DNA of 64,000 nucleotides from Cyclaneusma minus (GCA_037179335.1 JAKZHN010000007.1:744001-808000), one strand, 5' to 3'; numbered from the stretch's first letter, positions 21,046 to 32,121 are shown. A program made the numbers and translations. The notes: a model not told the origin generated them from the letters alone.

Positions 21046-21987
21046 ATGATGGCTGACGATGATTCAACGGTAAGCATGCACCAACAAATATCTTTCCAAG
21101 ATGAGAAAATGTAACCAACATCCACGCAGAGTCACCCTTCGCTCTTGGACTGGCTCCTTTCGCAAAGAACCCGCCAGCAAAGCGATTTCGAAAACCATGA
21201 TCTCTTGTCACAGTATTGGGAGAATCGGCACGCACTCGAAGCCGTGCTTATTGCAGTGGAAAAAGAAAAGGCCAAGCGCCATTTCGCCGAAGACGATTTC
21301 TACGCCATCGGATCTTGTTTGTATGAACAGCTTGGCCGACTTGAAGGCTGGCAGAGCATGCACTCGTTGAGACTGGAGCCTTGGACCACATGAAAGACGA
21401 CGAGACGTGGGACTACACCAGCAAAAACCTGACAAAAGACTTCTTCATTATGCGCGAGTGCTTCTCTGAATACTCCAGTATAGTCCATTCTCTCGCAGCC
21501 GTTGTAGCTACACAATCGTAAGCTGATTTTCCATTCTGTTATCGAACAACAACGCTGCTGTGAATGTGAGATATGCTAACTGTCCTGTAGCAAAGCCGAA
21601 TTCACTTCAATATGGCCCGAGGAGGAAGCAGCATTAGAATCGTTGATGAGGAAGGTGAACAACGCACTTGAGGAGCTATGCGATTTCTTGGGTCGCATCA
21701 AATGGTATTTGGCCGTTAGCCAGGCTATCGGTCCATATGCACCCATTGCCGCTTATTCCCAGCAGTTACGAACCCATCGATTTCACAACTTGCCCATGAA
21801 GGACTTCAAGTTTGACCCTGATGTCAAGTTTGACCCTGATGCTCCAAGGCTGCCGACTTTTAGGAGAACAGGTACCGAATTCTCCTCGGGTGAAATCCCT
21901 ACTGCGAGTTCTTTGGACATGATCATCGCACAAGAACTCACACAAGAACAACATCAAGGTGACGAAAGTTCAAAAGCGACTCCATGA
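21046..21987 (+). pseudogene. Paralogue A of unknown family, one frameshift
   Basis: Exons 21046-21069, 21130-21517 and 21591-21987, with introns GTAAGC..CAG and GTAAGC..GCTAAC..TAG. The product aligns along its length with the gene at 27004: HALEAVLIAVEKEKAKRHFA, GALDHMKDDE, then QAIGPYAPIAAYSQQLRTH against RSIGPYAHIAAFTNQLNAH. Around 21360 the frame changes: the first frame stops at 21391-21393 while the homologous continuation VETGALDHMKDDETW is one base out of register. No intron explains it because homology is collinear. It carries an in-tandem duplication of 18 bp giving FKFDPDVKFDPD. The function is unknown; broken by mutation or by an assembly error. Confidence 0.55.
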
Positions 21988-22385
21988 ATTTGGCAAGGGG
22001 GTAGCGAGTACAAACGGGACCGTTGAAAATTTCTTGAATGGGAAGCGTTCGCTGTCGGGGTCAACCCTTTTTCTAGACATGAGTAGGCGTTGTCGCGTCT
22101 AGAATGCTCGTATGCTTGCGTCTTCCAGTTGCGTAATCCTCTACTTAGATACCCTGCCCGTGCATCATTCCTTCTGGCAGCTCACACCTCATCCGGATCG
22201 AACCAAAGACTACAATTCTGTGGCAAGGCTCCGGCCTTCGCCGTGCCGACATTACATCAGTCCAACTCCTCAACCCCTCCATATTCTTCGTTGTCCTCGT
22301 TATATTTTTCTTGTAGCCTGGATGATTTTAGTTGGATTCTTACACCGTGAAATTCGTGGTATTCAGAAAGGTGTTTGACGATAAC
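21988..22385. other. Convergent 3' flanks
   Basis: About 400 bp between the 3' ends of paralogue A (plus) and the HeLo-like gene (minus). No gene or repeat seen. Confidence 0.5.
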
Positions 22386-23981
22386 TCACGGGAGAAACAC
22401 AAGTTCGTAGAACTCCTTCAAGACACTCTTATATTTATTGGGTGGCAACAAGACCCCATTGGTACCTCTTGTGTCCATCCTGAAGCAATGGGCCACTGCT
22501 TTGCTGAACCCGGGGCCCCATTCTTCTCGCATCTTGTCGCCGTTGATGTTCCACTCATTCCCATCCTTGAGGACCAACATGATTCCTGCCTTACGCCGGA
22601 CAGCTCTCGTCACTCTGAGACCAGATCTGACTTCCACCATCAAAATAGCCAATCGTGAAGTTTCGAGATCTCCCAAGCCGTTCTCGTCGAATTTTTCAAG
22701 ATCAACGAGAGCCTGGTTCCTCGTCGTTTCCACGTCAAACACACGAAGGAAGTATCCCTGGACGTGTTCTCCGTTTCGTGTTATAGCCAAGGTTGTGCTG
22801 CTGATGTTGGATAGCCACGATGTCCCAAGGAACGACAGTGCATATTCTGCCAGCAGTGAGAGAAACCTTTGTTGCTTCTTCAACGGGAAATTTTCCACTT
22901 CGCTGAAAGGATCGCTTGTAGCGGGAGTCCGGTCCAAGACTGTTGCCAGGAGATTGAGCGGCTGTATGGCACACTGACGCGAGACCCTTAGCGTGTGGAA
23001 CCGTATTAAGTTTTTCAGGCAGAAATCAACATCTCGGTCCAGCGCAACTTTCCGGGCCTCGTTGAAGCTCCTGTACAAGAAGCCAGCAGTAGTTCTTTGT
23101 GTGGAGGCCCTGACGACTAGAGTTTGGCAATCTTGACCATTGGGCTGGCAAAATAGGCGATACGTTGGGAGATAGTCTTCAAACTGCACATGCTGGACGA
23201 ATAGCACAATGTCAGGGGCAGCGGACTGCAAGGTCCTGTATAAAGTCCTGGAATCACCTCTTCTGTCACTTTGAAACGCCATTCTTTGAAGTTTCCGCTG
23301 GTGCTCTTCGACTACTATCATGTTGGTTTTCAGCCGCTTTCTGTCTGCTTCGAAGTACGTCTTCGACAAAACCAGTAAGTTCTGGAGGCTGCGTTCCAGA
23401 TTCTGGGTTGCGGACTCGATGTCACCCTTTTTATCGTGGATGAACTCGATCTTCTGTAACCAAGACGCCGACTTATTCACAGCTCTAGTCTGGTCTTTGT
23501 GGATGATGAGCTGCTTTTCTGATTCGCCTGATGAAAAGGGAGAGACATGGTCTTCTACTGTATGGCTCGGGGGAGTCTCGGGGTGCAAGGCATCCTTGAG
23601 AGAGTCGCGAAGCTTCTCGAACTTTGGTGTCTTTTTTTGCTTGGTTCGATCGTTTGCCAGTGACTCGAGTTGTTCTTGTTCCTTCTCTTTTTCGTCGAAC
23701 GGTTCCAGCAACTGCTTGAGCTCTGCGCATGCGGCGGCCACGTCTCTTGAAAGTTCGTTGATCTTCTTCCAGCCTCTAACGCCCCAGACTAGGGTACCAC
23801 GGCAATCGTCTCCCAGAGATACTGAGAACCTGAACTCCTATAACCCCATTTCGTGCTTACAAAAGTCGACCCTTGCGCGAAAGCCCTGGAGCTCATATCC
23901 AAACGCCTTGAATTGATGGTACTCGGAGTGGATGGCCTCGCAGATGTCTTTGATCAGGCTCCCAATTTCGATGAAATCCAT
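22386..23981 (-). pseudogene. HeLo/DUF7580-like protein gene with one in-frame TAG
   Basis: One continuous minus frame runs 531 sense codons from ATG 23981 to 22386, broken only by TAG at 23840-23838. The N-terminus, MDFIEIGSLIKDICEAIHSE then YHQFKAFGYELQGFRARVDF, is a helical opening like HeLo/prion-inhibition domains of fungal NLR-type proteins. The middle is charged (EPFDEKEKEQEQLES). The C-terminal half, RNQALVDLEKFDENGLGDLE, RLAILMVEVRSGLRVTRAV and FSKAVAHCFRMDTRG, is reminiscent of DUF7580, which often follows HeLo domains. A TATAAG-like box is near 24085. One C-to-T change (CAG to TAG) accounts for the stop. The 23-31 nt around it are too short for an intron. It is probably a recently disabled heterokaryon-response-type gene; family assignment is tentative. 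Confidence 0.5.
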
Positions 23982-24619
23982 GGCTGTAAAAGAATAGACT
24001 GGGACCAGTGTTAGTGTAATTCCGGTATAGCTTTCAGAGGAGGCTTGTAAAAACGACAAAAACCTTTCCGTTTCGCGCTTATATTGAGATTTGACCGACT
24101 TACAATACTTATATCACGTTGCAAGTATTCCACGAGAGTTGATGCCTACGTACACAAGTAGACTGAAGTGCAAAGTGAAGCCGGTAAAATAGAGTATGTG
24201 ATGGCACAGGTTACTGGAGCAACTTGGGGAAAGGAACAAGGTGACTACCTGGCGGATGTGATCGCCTTGACAAGAGATTCTGCAAGGCTTTCTAGTCGAG
24301 GACATCTGCCTAGTAAGGCTCTTCTGGCACCCCTAGATGCCCCCACAGCTATTATAGATTGGCCAGATATCTGTCGCCAGCGTATTGGGTGCCCCATTCC
24401 AGGGTTTACGACCAGTTCGAATGCGTCGGGAAGACCGAGCCAACACAGCCGGCCCGTGGAGCGGCCCGCTGCCCGCTCTCTATCGGGCTAAATGTTGGCG
24501 AATCCTGGCTGCCCTCCAGGCTCCAGCGTGCAAACAGGCCTGTAGGTAAGTAGAGAGCCTCTCAACTTTCGGACCCTGGTTTGATATTGAAATCACACTG
24601 GCTGCTGAACTATTGAAAC
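23982..24619. other. Upstream region of the HeLo-like gene, normal base composition
   Basis: Holds the promoter of the minus-strand gene (ATATAAG near 24085). A plus frame at 24168-24491 has no recognisable domain. Confidence 0.4.
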
Positions 24620-25561
24620 ACGACTGCTTATTGGGACGCCAAATTGCAATATAAAAAAAAGACTCTGCAAATCCTGCTCGCTAGTGTGTTTAAAAGATAT
24701 GTATGTGTACAGATATTTTTAAATATCTATGAAATATTATCCATCTGAGCTAATCCACAAATACAGATTATCTGAATCTGGGGTCAAATATGGATTTAAG
24801 GTCAATATTAAAATGTTTTCAAATATTTTCCGGGCAAATTCCCTAAATTCCCCACTAAAAATGCAATAAATGATGGGTTTTATGGAGGTGAGGATGTCTA
24901 CGATCACGTGGTAGCCAAGCTGGTATGGGTCCCGCAGCGGTGATAAAAGAGAGAATTTCTTTGCATCGCTGTGAGTTCCTTTTCTTACCAATTACAATTG
25001 CTTCGTCAGTCAATTTGAATTACCCTCCCTTTTTTTTGCACCATTTATAGCTAGTTATATAGCGTACGGCCCTGCCGAAGCGGCGAGCTAGCCCCAATTC
25101 AGCCCCAGGCTCTTGCGTCGAGTCCCCGTGATGGCTCTGAATAGCTTCAAGTGGCGCAAGAGCTTGGGATTTGAGGCTAGCTCCAGCCTCTGCTTGGCTG
25201 TGCCCCAGGCAATACAGAAAGTCAAGAAATCCCCTTCTCTTTTCTCCTTCTTGCATGTGACTCACTACTCTATAAAATCAGAAATTAACACATATTAAAA
25301 TCTATTGGATATTTATCTATCGACCGCTTAAACACAGATAGATGCAGATAGAATACACTGCTACTCGCTTCCCTGATATTAGCGCATGGCCGTTATGGAG
25401 CTAGAGTCGGCATAGAGCTAGTGAGTAGGTCGCTAAGTTCGTAAGTGCCTTCCCATTCTGCTCCTCATCCACTGCTACTATATAGTGGTAGTAATTCTTA
25501 GGGGGTCAAGGATCGGGGAGCTAGCAGGAGCATTTAGCAAGTATGGTGAGGTGGTGTATGC
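24620..25561. other. Transition into an AT-rich pocket with a GC island
   Basis: AT content rises from 24620. A GC-richer island at about 25060-25220 carries no convincing coding frame. No gene assigned. Confidence 0.4.
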
Positions 25562-25581
25562 GGGCACCACTATTCCAGTAT

Positions 25582-26215
25582 ATTTTAACGATAATTTACT
25601 CCCATGCCATAAAAACTTTTCGAAATTACTGGCATACCATACCACTTTTGCCATATGCCATAAAAGCTTAGCAAATTATATAATTTTTAGCAATTGCTAT
25701 AATAGTTCGATGTAAAAATAAATTATATATTTAATTAAAGCAATGATTAAATCTCCTTAATATATTTTTTTAAAAAACCTTTTCTTTATATAGTAATAAA
25801 AACTTAAAGTCAAGCAAAAAATGCTTGCAAATTACCGGTATGCTATAAAAAGGAAATTTTGGCATAGCAGTAATTTATATTTTTATAGTTTTTTTTAATA
25901 TTTAAGCATTATATATCTTATTATTTGCAAATAAGTTTTTAAAACTAGTAATGTATTATTTAAAATCTATTTATAAATATAAAATTATATAAAAATAATT
26001 ACTGTCATGCCATATTTTTAATTTAAAAGTTTTAAAATTGATATTTATAATGCGTAAAAAAATATTGCTATGTTTTATTATAAAACAAATACTAATTTTT
26101 AATAATTAAAAAAGTCCCAAGCTTTAGCATAGATTTTCGAGTTTTATTAAATCTTTTACTTTTTATGGCATGTGGCAAATGTGGTACGGCATCCCAGTAA
26201 ATTACCGATATTTTA
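25582..26215. mobile_element. Relic DNA transposon/MITE with nested inverted repeats
   Basis: The left end 25591-25668 (two variants of a TIR, the inner one CATACCATACCACTTTTGCC then ATATGCCATAAAAG) is matched in inverse by 26161-26206, whose complement reads ATGCCGTACCACATTTGCC then ACATGCCATAAAAAG. Further TIR-like pieces lie at 25835-25880, themselves an inverted repeat with GGTATGCTA and GGCATAGCA, and near 26000. The interior is AT-rich and has no coding frame, so the element is non-autonomous or RIP-degraded, probably with several nested insertions. Confidence 0.6.
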
Positions 26216-26310
26216 ATTTTTAAGTAACTCGGAATATTCCAAGTAACTAGGAGTATTCCAGATAATTGGGAAAATTTTGTATAATTAGGAATATTTCCAA
26301 ATAGGCTTAG
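26216..26310. repeat. Degenerate ~20-bp tandem repeats next to the transposon relic
   Basis: Units AAGTAACTCGGAATATTCC, AAGTAACTAGGAGTATTCC, AGATAATTGGGAAAATTTTG and ATAATTAGGAATATTTCC. This is the clearest version of the design also seen at 8275 and 19470. Confidence 0.6.
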
Positions 26311-26814
26311 TTTGTATGCGATTTAAAAACTCCAAATGCAATTTGCTAATACTCTTTGACTGATGTCATCGCAGTCAAGTTTATCGACCTTTAAACGGGA
26401 CGGCTATGATTATTCTAAAGTCACAAGTACCCTCGGCAGCAGTTATCTCCCCGTACGCCGTAGCAGATACATGTACATTCTATTGGTGGAATATTATTGG
26501 GGATGGGGGCCTCAGCTTATCTCGTATGCTTGCAGCTGTCCGTCGGTGGCGGTCGCCATCGTGACACATAACTGGCTCGCATGAAAGCGCCAATGCATAC
26601 CTACCTAATCGCCAGCAAGCATCTCTCACACCCTCAATTTGCTGTGCCGCTTGTTGCTCGCCGCTCCAGTGCCCGCAAATGGATCGGGTATTTGTGATTT
26701 ATCTGGGCTGGAATGATGACATGATTCTGATTCTCTCAAGTGTCAAGGCGCGCAGCGTGACGTGCCTTGTTTCTTGTATCACCCCGCGCTTTGTTGCATC
26801 ATGAGTTCTGCTGA
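26311..26814. other. Intergenic before the duplicated promoter
   Basis: About 500 bp of normal composition. A short frame at 26363-26584 shows no domain. No gene assigned. Confidence 0.4.
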
Positions 26815-26945
26815 GGGCCATGCAGGCATTTGATCCTGCGTGACGAATGTTTGTCTCAGGCAGAGACCATGCGGATACTTTATAAAGAGCACCTCTCCCC
26901 AAACCTTCGCTTGAACCTCTTCGCCCCGCACTCTGCATCACACAT
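26815..26945 (+). promoter_or_regulatory. Promoter of paralogue B, duplicate of 20785-20925
   Basis: GGCATTTGATCCTGCGTGAC...GAATGTTTGTCTC... and CTTTATAAAGAGCACCTCTC...CTTCGCCCCGCACTCTGC align with the paralogue A promoter. The TATA box is at about 26879, about 120 bp before ATG 27004. Confidence 0.65.
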
Positions 26946-27003
26946 CCTTATGCGTTCAAACACCAGCACCTAAGCACCTCATCTTCCTGGCATACGAACA
27001 CCG

Positions 27004-28192
27004 ATGGCTATTGATAGTGAGGATCTCTACTGGATGCCTCGTCAGGCGAACGCGGGCCCGGACGTGTTGCGAACCGCTACCCAAGACATACAGCCCCTCC
27101 AGGAGAGCGACAAAGATGATCTCCGCAAGTTGTTTCGAGCGAATCGGCAAGCTGTCATTGCAGTGATCGTGGCCACCATGAGGGAGAAAAAGAAGGGCCA
27201 TTTCGCTTCGCCGAGTTTCGAGCTATTTGGGGACTACATGTTCTTCAGGCAAGAATCCCGTCTCCGGGAGTGGGCAAAGGATGTGCATATTGAATCTGGA
27301 GCCTTGGACCACCTAAAGGATAGTGATTGTGCTTACTTCCACGCACCATTGATAGAAACATTCATCAATATGCATGGGTACTTCTACCAAGCCGCCGAGA
27401 TAATTGACCGTCTCACAGCATGTGTGGCCGCAAAAGGGTGAGCTAGCTTTCACTTTCCTTCGGCGGGATTACCATCCAGGGGCGAGATGTGCCGACTTTT
27501 TTTCTTGTAGACGAGCCGATGAAGAGTTTGCTTCGATACTGTCTAAGGAGCGGAAGGAACTAGGCCTGGTGCTGGAGAAGGTGAACGAGTTGCTCCGGAA
27601 GCTGCTTAGTGTTCGGCTAATGGATCCCATCCATCACTATTTGGCTTTCACCCGGTCTATCGGTCCCTACGCGCACATTGCCGCCTTCACCAACCAGTTG
27701 AACGCACATATCGCCAAGGGCTTCCCAATCCGCGACTTTGAGTTTGACGCGGATAAGGCCAGAGCAAGGATCACCGAATCCGCATTGGGCGAGATCCCCA
27801 TGGATGCTCTTACCATCACCCACGGTCAACCTCATCGCGACGAGCGCTCCATCAGAAACGACGTGGAAGCCGCAAAGGCTTTCAGAAAATCCTCCAGTGT
27901 AGAGCCACGGGCTGAGCTCGAGACTCCTAAGCCCAGGACCGCTCGGCGCATAGAACGTCGCATCAGTCAGGCGGGGGCATATTCGGAACCTTCGGTAGGC
28001 ACCAGGGAAACCCCTTCTAGTAAGTACTACTATCAGGATGTCGCCATTCTTCAAGCAACTCACATGTTGTCAACAGCGATGCATCAGAAATCAACAATAC
28101 CGAACTCAGGAGCTAGTTCATCCGGGCAACGCGACCCGGCCACAAAGCGAACCAGTCTCAAGACCGAGGCCCGGATTCGGAGCCCTCGGTGA
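27004..28192 (+). CDS. Paralogue B of unknown family, intact
   Basis: Exon 1 is 27004-27437 and the intron is GTGAGC..TTGTAG; exon 2 starts at 27511. A second likely intron, 28020-28076 (GTAAGT..CTCAC..CAG, 57 nt), splits the rest into 27511-28019 and 28077-28192. Spliced, the product has 352 residues; retained, 371, in frame either way. Features: AVIAVIVATMREKKKGHFAS, ESGALDHLKDSDCAYFH, LVLEKVNELLRKLLSVR, RSIGPYAHIAAFTNQLNAH, then a basic tail (RTARRIERRISQ, KRTSLKTEARIRSPR). Mostly helical with no signal peptide. It shares sequence and promoter with the broken copy at 21046. No known domain is recognised. Confidence 0.68.
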
Positions 28193-28399
28193 TGGTTGAC
28201 GGAACTGTTGGAGAACACTTGAATGGAGATTTTGTGCTTCGGTGGGAGAGGCTTCTCATTCAGTGCGGGTACACGGTGCGATATTCTCCTTGGGCCGGCC
28301 GAGTCAGATTAGCTAGTGGAATTTCAAGACTCTATACAGCTCAGTAATCTATCATCGACCAATAATCCGTTGTATTCCTGCTCCAATTATTCGAGCTGG

Positions 28400-29320
28400 A
28401 TGCATCATGTCGGCACAAAACTGCTGGAGGTCGTCGCCAGGATGACTCAACCACAGTTCCCGTACTCGGGGCCGCCACTTACATCTGCCGCACCAAAAAC
28501 ACCAAACTCATCAGCCGCCAGTCTTTCTTCGTTGGTTCCACACGGTGAAGACTCTTCTCCTTCACATTTCCTCGTCGTTGAAACGCCAGCTCGCAGCAAG
28601 ATACTCACCAAGCTCGCCAGAAGAACAACGAAAGACCCAGTTCTATCCACCATGTCGCGCATCCTCATTTACCCGCGCCACGAAGCCGCACTCCAAGCCC
28701 GTCGGCGCCCAGCAAAGCCCGAATCCACAGCCAACATGCTCTCCCTATTCCCCACCGAGCTCCTACATACCATCCTCGGCTCTCTCAACTTCATCGACCT
28801 CGCCCAACTCTGCCTCACCTCCTCAGCCTGCGATGCGCTAGTCACGCAAACCCCCGCCTACATCAACGTCACCCAGCGCGCATCCAACATTCTCCTCGCC
28901 ATGAAATGGTTCCACAAACCGCTCACCGAATTCTCCGCCCAAACCATCTACTCCATCCTGGTAAATCCGATCTGCTACATCTGCGGCGGTGCGGGAGATC
29001 TATTCATACCTACCAATTGCAGGCTTACATGCATGAAATGCTGGCATCTAGGACCGCGATGCAGGACACCGTTCAGCAAAGGCTGTAAGCATGGCTGCAA
29101 GTACTTTCTTGTTGTGACGCAGGCAAGAGTGCTTGGGCGCCCGAGGTGCAGAAAATTGAGGGTTGATGTGGGGATTGGAGCTTTGAGGACGCCGACGAGG
29201 AAGATGTGGCTTTCGAGGAGATATCGTGTTATGGACAAGGTTCCGAGGGCAAATGTCATGTGGGATAAATTGCCAAAAGATGATGCTTCTTTCGACCAGA
29301 TGCAGCAATCTACGCCATAG
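28400..29320 (+). CDS. F-box protein with Cys-rich motif
   Basis: Open frame to TAG 29318-29320. Candidate starts are ATG 28400 (306 residues), 28442 and 28652 (222 residues, CCACCATGTCG context, my preferred functional start). The F-box is MLSLFPTELLHTILGSLNFI then DLAQLCLTSSACDALV; such domains bind Skp1 and recruit targets to SCF ubiquitin ligases. Downstream, NPICYICGGAGDLFIPTNC and RLTCMKCWHLGPRC give paired CxxC motifs like a small zinc-binding module. The C-terminus is basic (RTPTRKMWLSRRYRVMDK). The order F-box then CxxC...CxxC is common in fungal F-box proteins. Substrate unknown. Confidence 0.75.
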   Translation: MHHVGTKLLEVVARMTQPQFPYSGPPLTSAAPKTPNSSAASLSSLVPHGEDSSPSHFLVVETPARSKILTKLARRTTKDPVLSTMSRILIYPRHEAALQARRRPAKPESTANMLSLFPTELLHTILGSLNFIDLAQLCLTSSACDALVTQTPAYINVTQRASNILLAMKWFHKPLTEFSAQTIYSILVNPICYICGGAGDLFIPTNCRLTCMKCWHLGPRCRTPFSKGCKHGCKYFLVVTQARVLGRPRCRKLRVDVGIGALRTPTRKMWLSRRYRVMDKVPRANVMWDKLPKDDASFDQMQQSTP

Positions 29321-29640
29321 GATTCGAGGTTCTGACGTGTGGATGCGCTCCCTTGATCGAACAGCGGCGACTTCCTTCGATTGTCATTCGAGTTTCATGA
29401 AATCGGGAAAATAGAGCATGGGACTTTGAGAGGAGCAAATGCCCGTAGATGGCGGACAAAGCGCCGGTCTGGACTCGTTCAGTTACTGCAAAGGACGGGA
29501 CAGCTGTGTTCGTCTATCTAGAAAAATTGTTTGGGTCACAGGGCGAGGAGGAACAGTGAGTTCCATCCAGCTGTCGGAGCGGGTGCGAAGGGACGACCAA
29601 ACGTTTCCTTTCATGCGTCACACGTAGCGACACGCAAATT
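29321..29640. other. Spacer between the F-box gene and the promoter array
   Basis: About 320 bp, short frames only. The first CACGTG of the array appears at 29659. Confidence 0.4.
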
Positions 29641-29860
29641 CAAGAGCATCTTCATTGTCACGTGACACCGCGACTTCAAGTGTGTTGTGCTATCCTGTTG
29701 CTGTGAAGGCGGAATATCTGCTGTGACTCAGGAACGGCTTTGACCTCACGTGACTTAGTCAGAGAGGTTCAAGTGATTTGAAAATCGCTCCACCCGCTGG
29801 CGATCTATTTAAAATGAGAAACCGCCGTCTCTGATTTCTCTTCTCCAACAGCTAGAGTTG

Positions 29861-30438
29861 ATGCACTCCAACCTCATGGCAAAAGCCCAAGGAGACCAAC
29901 TGTGCCACTGGCTTCCTCTTCGAAACCATTATCCCGAAGCAAGCGAATCTTCGTCAAGCGCATGGTGGTATTCCTTTTCCAAAACACGAACGGAACTCTA
30001 GCACGATAAATCAAAAACAGGTGATGCAGCAAACGGCACAGGAAATGCGTGAGATGACGCATCAGACTCGGCAGCAGAAACCTCTGTCACCGGCGGGTCT
30101 GACAGTCATGCGTCTTCCATGCCAGACGCCCTTTCCAAAATTCGCGTCATCTGTTAGTGCATCTCAGTTGGACTAATTCAGTGAACAGACACCACGCGGT
30201 AGCAGAAGATCAAGTCAACAACACCGGTGCTTCGCGACAGAAGCATGTATTTCTCGAAAGCCCACTCCAAAGTCCCAAAAAAGCGCAGCGCTCGAATCTT
30301 CCAGCAGCAGAGTGCCGAAAAGCCAGCAGGATTCGGTGTCTTTTTGCAAATATTCCCTGGAACAATGCTCGCTCTAATCCCTATAATTGGATTGGAGCAG
30401 CTGCGTCGCTTAGTGGGTGTGCTTTAAGAGTGTTTTAG
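29861..30438 (+). pseudogene. Gene relic in array unit 1, two in-frame stops
   Basis: ATG 29861 lies 55 bp after the TATTTAAA box. The frame reads MHSNLMAKAQGDQLCHWLPL, then TAG (29999-30001), HDKSKTGDAANGTGNA, TGA, DDASDSAAETSVTGGSDSHA and MPDALSKIRV. A 50-nt intron is plausible at 30153-30202 (GTTAGT, CTAAT branch, TAG), after which EDQVNNTGASRQKHVFLESP runs to TAG 30436-30438. Both stops are one C-to-T change from CAG and CGA. No family recognised. Confidence 0.35.
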
Positions 30439-30619
30439 TTCCTTGCTCATATGAATCTCAGGAGCAGGATCCTTTATATATATTGAAGTGGCTTCCCAGT
30501 CACGTGATTTCCCCTAGCAGGTCTCGAGCGTTCGTACAGCGACGCCGAAAGCAGCCCGCGTGCCTCTGGGAGCCATATTGGTCTAAAGATTATGACTCAC
30601 TGACTTTCCTTCCTCTAGG

Positions 30620-30627
30620 TATAAAAA
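30620..30627 (+). promoter_or_regulatory. TATA box of array unit 2
   Basis: TATAAAAA, with a CACGTG at 30501-30506 unusually far (about 115 bp) upstream. Confidence 0.5.
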
Positions 30628-31891
30628 GACCACAACCAAGCCCTTATGTCTCCTCTTTATCGCAACACGCCCAGAAAACTGGGCACACGGACTATCTCTC
30701 CGAGCCCCTCAACGCCTGCCCCAACGAACAAATTAATATAGGGGATCATGGTTTTTCAGCATTCTGAGGACACCATCTAGCAACATTTTCTCCCGCAAAA
30801 AATGAAGAATCTTGGGTTCTCACTATAGCAGTACATCTCCCCCATGACAGCAGCAAATCGATACTGTAGCAGCAAAAATTTCGCGGGAGCACACTTCATA
30901 CCGCACTCAGCTAAAAGCCAGCCCCACACGAGGGACGTGACTCACAGCTCACGCTCTCTCAGGTATATAAGAAGACTCACAACCCTGCACTTTGCTTTTT
31001 TATCGAGAAGAGATGCTTGAGGAGCGTTCCATCGAGTCAGCCAAGTAGGCTTCTGACTTCAATGCAATAGCGAAACTAGAAGCCTCCCGGGTTCGCCACG
31101 GTCCAAGGAGCAGGATTTTTCAATTTTGACATTCGTTTAGAGACATGACTGGAGGTTGCTGTTATGACAGCACGGTGTTTGTGCGACAGTAGCAGCAACG
31201 ATACGACAGAGGCCGGGAGCGAGTGTCAGCGGGAAGGGAAGGTGAAATCAAGGACGCTTGGATGTCTACAGCATTAGAGAGATGTCGTTCCGGTAATTAA
31301 TCGACTTGTATAGCAAGAAGGTGCTAGGCGAAGAAGCATCTTGTAGGAAGTGGTTTCTCGTGATGTCCGAGACAGTCAGTGGAGCCTGAGCGTATACGTC
31401 CAGAACTTAGAGAAATAAAACCTGGCGTGAAATTGGCCTTTTATAGCCATAGGCAGATTATGCTGACTCATCGGGCTGTAGCAACAGCCTACAAGAAGCT
31501 TTGAAGTTCTGCAGGTATAAAAGGGATGGCCTTTCTCTCTCTTCTCTCTCTTCCATCCCTTGGTGAAACCATAAAGCAGCTGAATCTCTGGCGGCGTGAG
31601 CCTGAATCTCACCCCTCGCGACGAGCTTGTTTATAATTCATTATCTCGAACTCGACATCCAATAAATTTCTGTAGCTGGTTCAACCGAAGCAATTCAGAT
31701 ACGGCTTGTTCAGAAAGAATCCAATAATGACGACAGCTTGTCACCGTCACAGCAAACGTCGCAAGCAATAGGAGTTTTGGGGTCTGGTGGTAGTAGCAAC
31801 ATCCCAGCATCCTACAGCCGGCGAAGGCACCATTCTTTTTCTTCTCTAGACTCGACGACAATATGGCGCAAGTACTACACTAGAGGGCAAG

Positions 31892-31972
31892 ATGCCCAGC
31901 GTCACCATATTCGTATTATCGAGTATGTACTGCAGAGCTGTTTACCGCTACTCTGGCACATGCTGGTCATGA
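31892..31972 (+). CDS. Short ORF in array unit, 26 codons
   Basis: Reads MPSVTIFVLSSMYCRAV to TGA. Its first 11 codons align without gaps with short frames in other units: MSSATISVLSN at 33388 and IPSVALLVLPT inside the 32234 frame. The TATA box of this unit is lost, but the CTTCTCTAGACTCG pyrimidine block is kept. Coding status unproven. Confidence 0.3.
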   Translation: MPSVTIFVLSSMYCRAVYRYSGTCWS

Positions 31973-32121
31973 CTTTGAAGGAGGTTTCGCCTTTAGGTAC
32001 GACTCCGAGACAAATTTTCACCGTGTGACAGTAGACGCTTGGAACAACAACAGCACATCTCCAGCTACTTGCAAGGTAGTGGCTCGCTAGCCTAAAAAAT
32101 TTGTCGATCACGAGCGAGAGT

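Noticed and set aside
22438..23916. Plus frames of up to 198 codons opposite the HeLo-like gene
   Set aside because: Serine/phenylalanine-rich shadows. The minus frame is open for more than 480 codons with protein-like composition.
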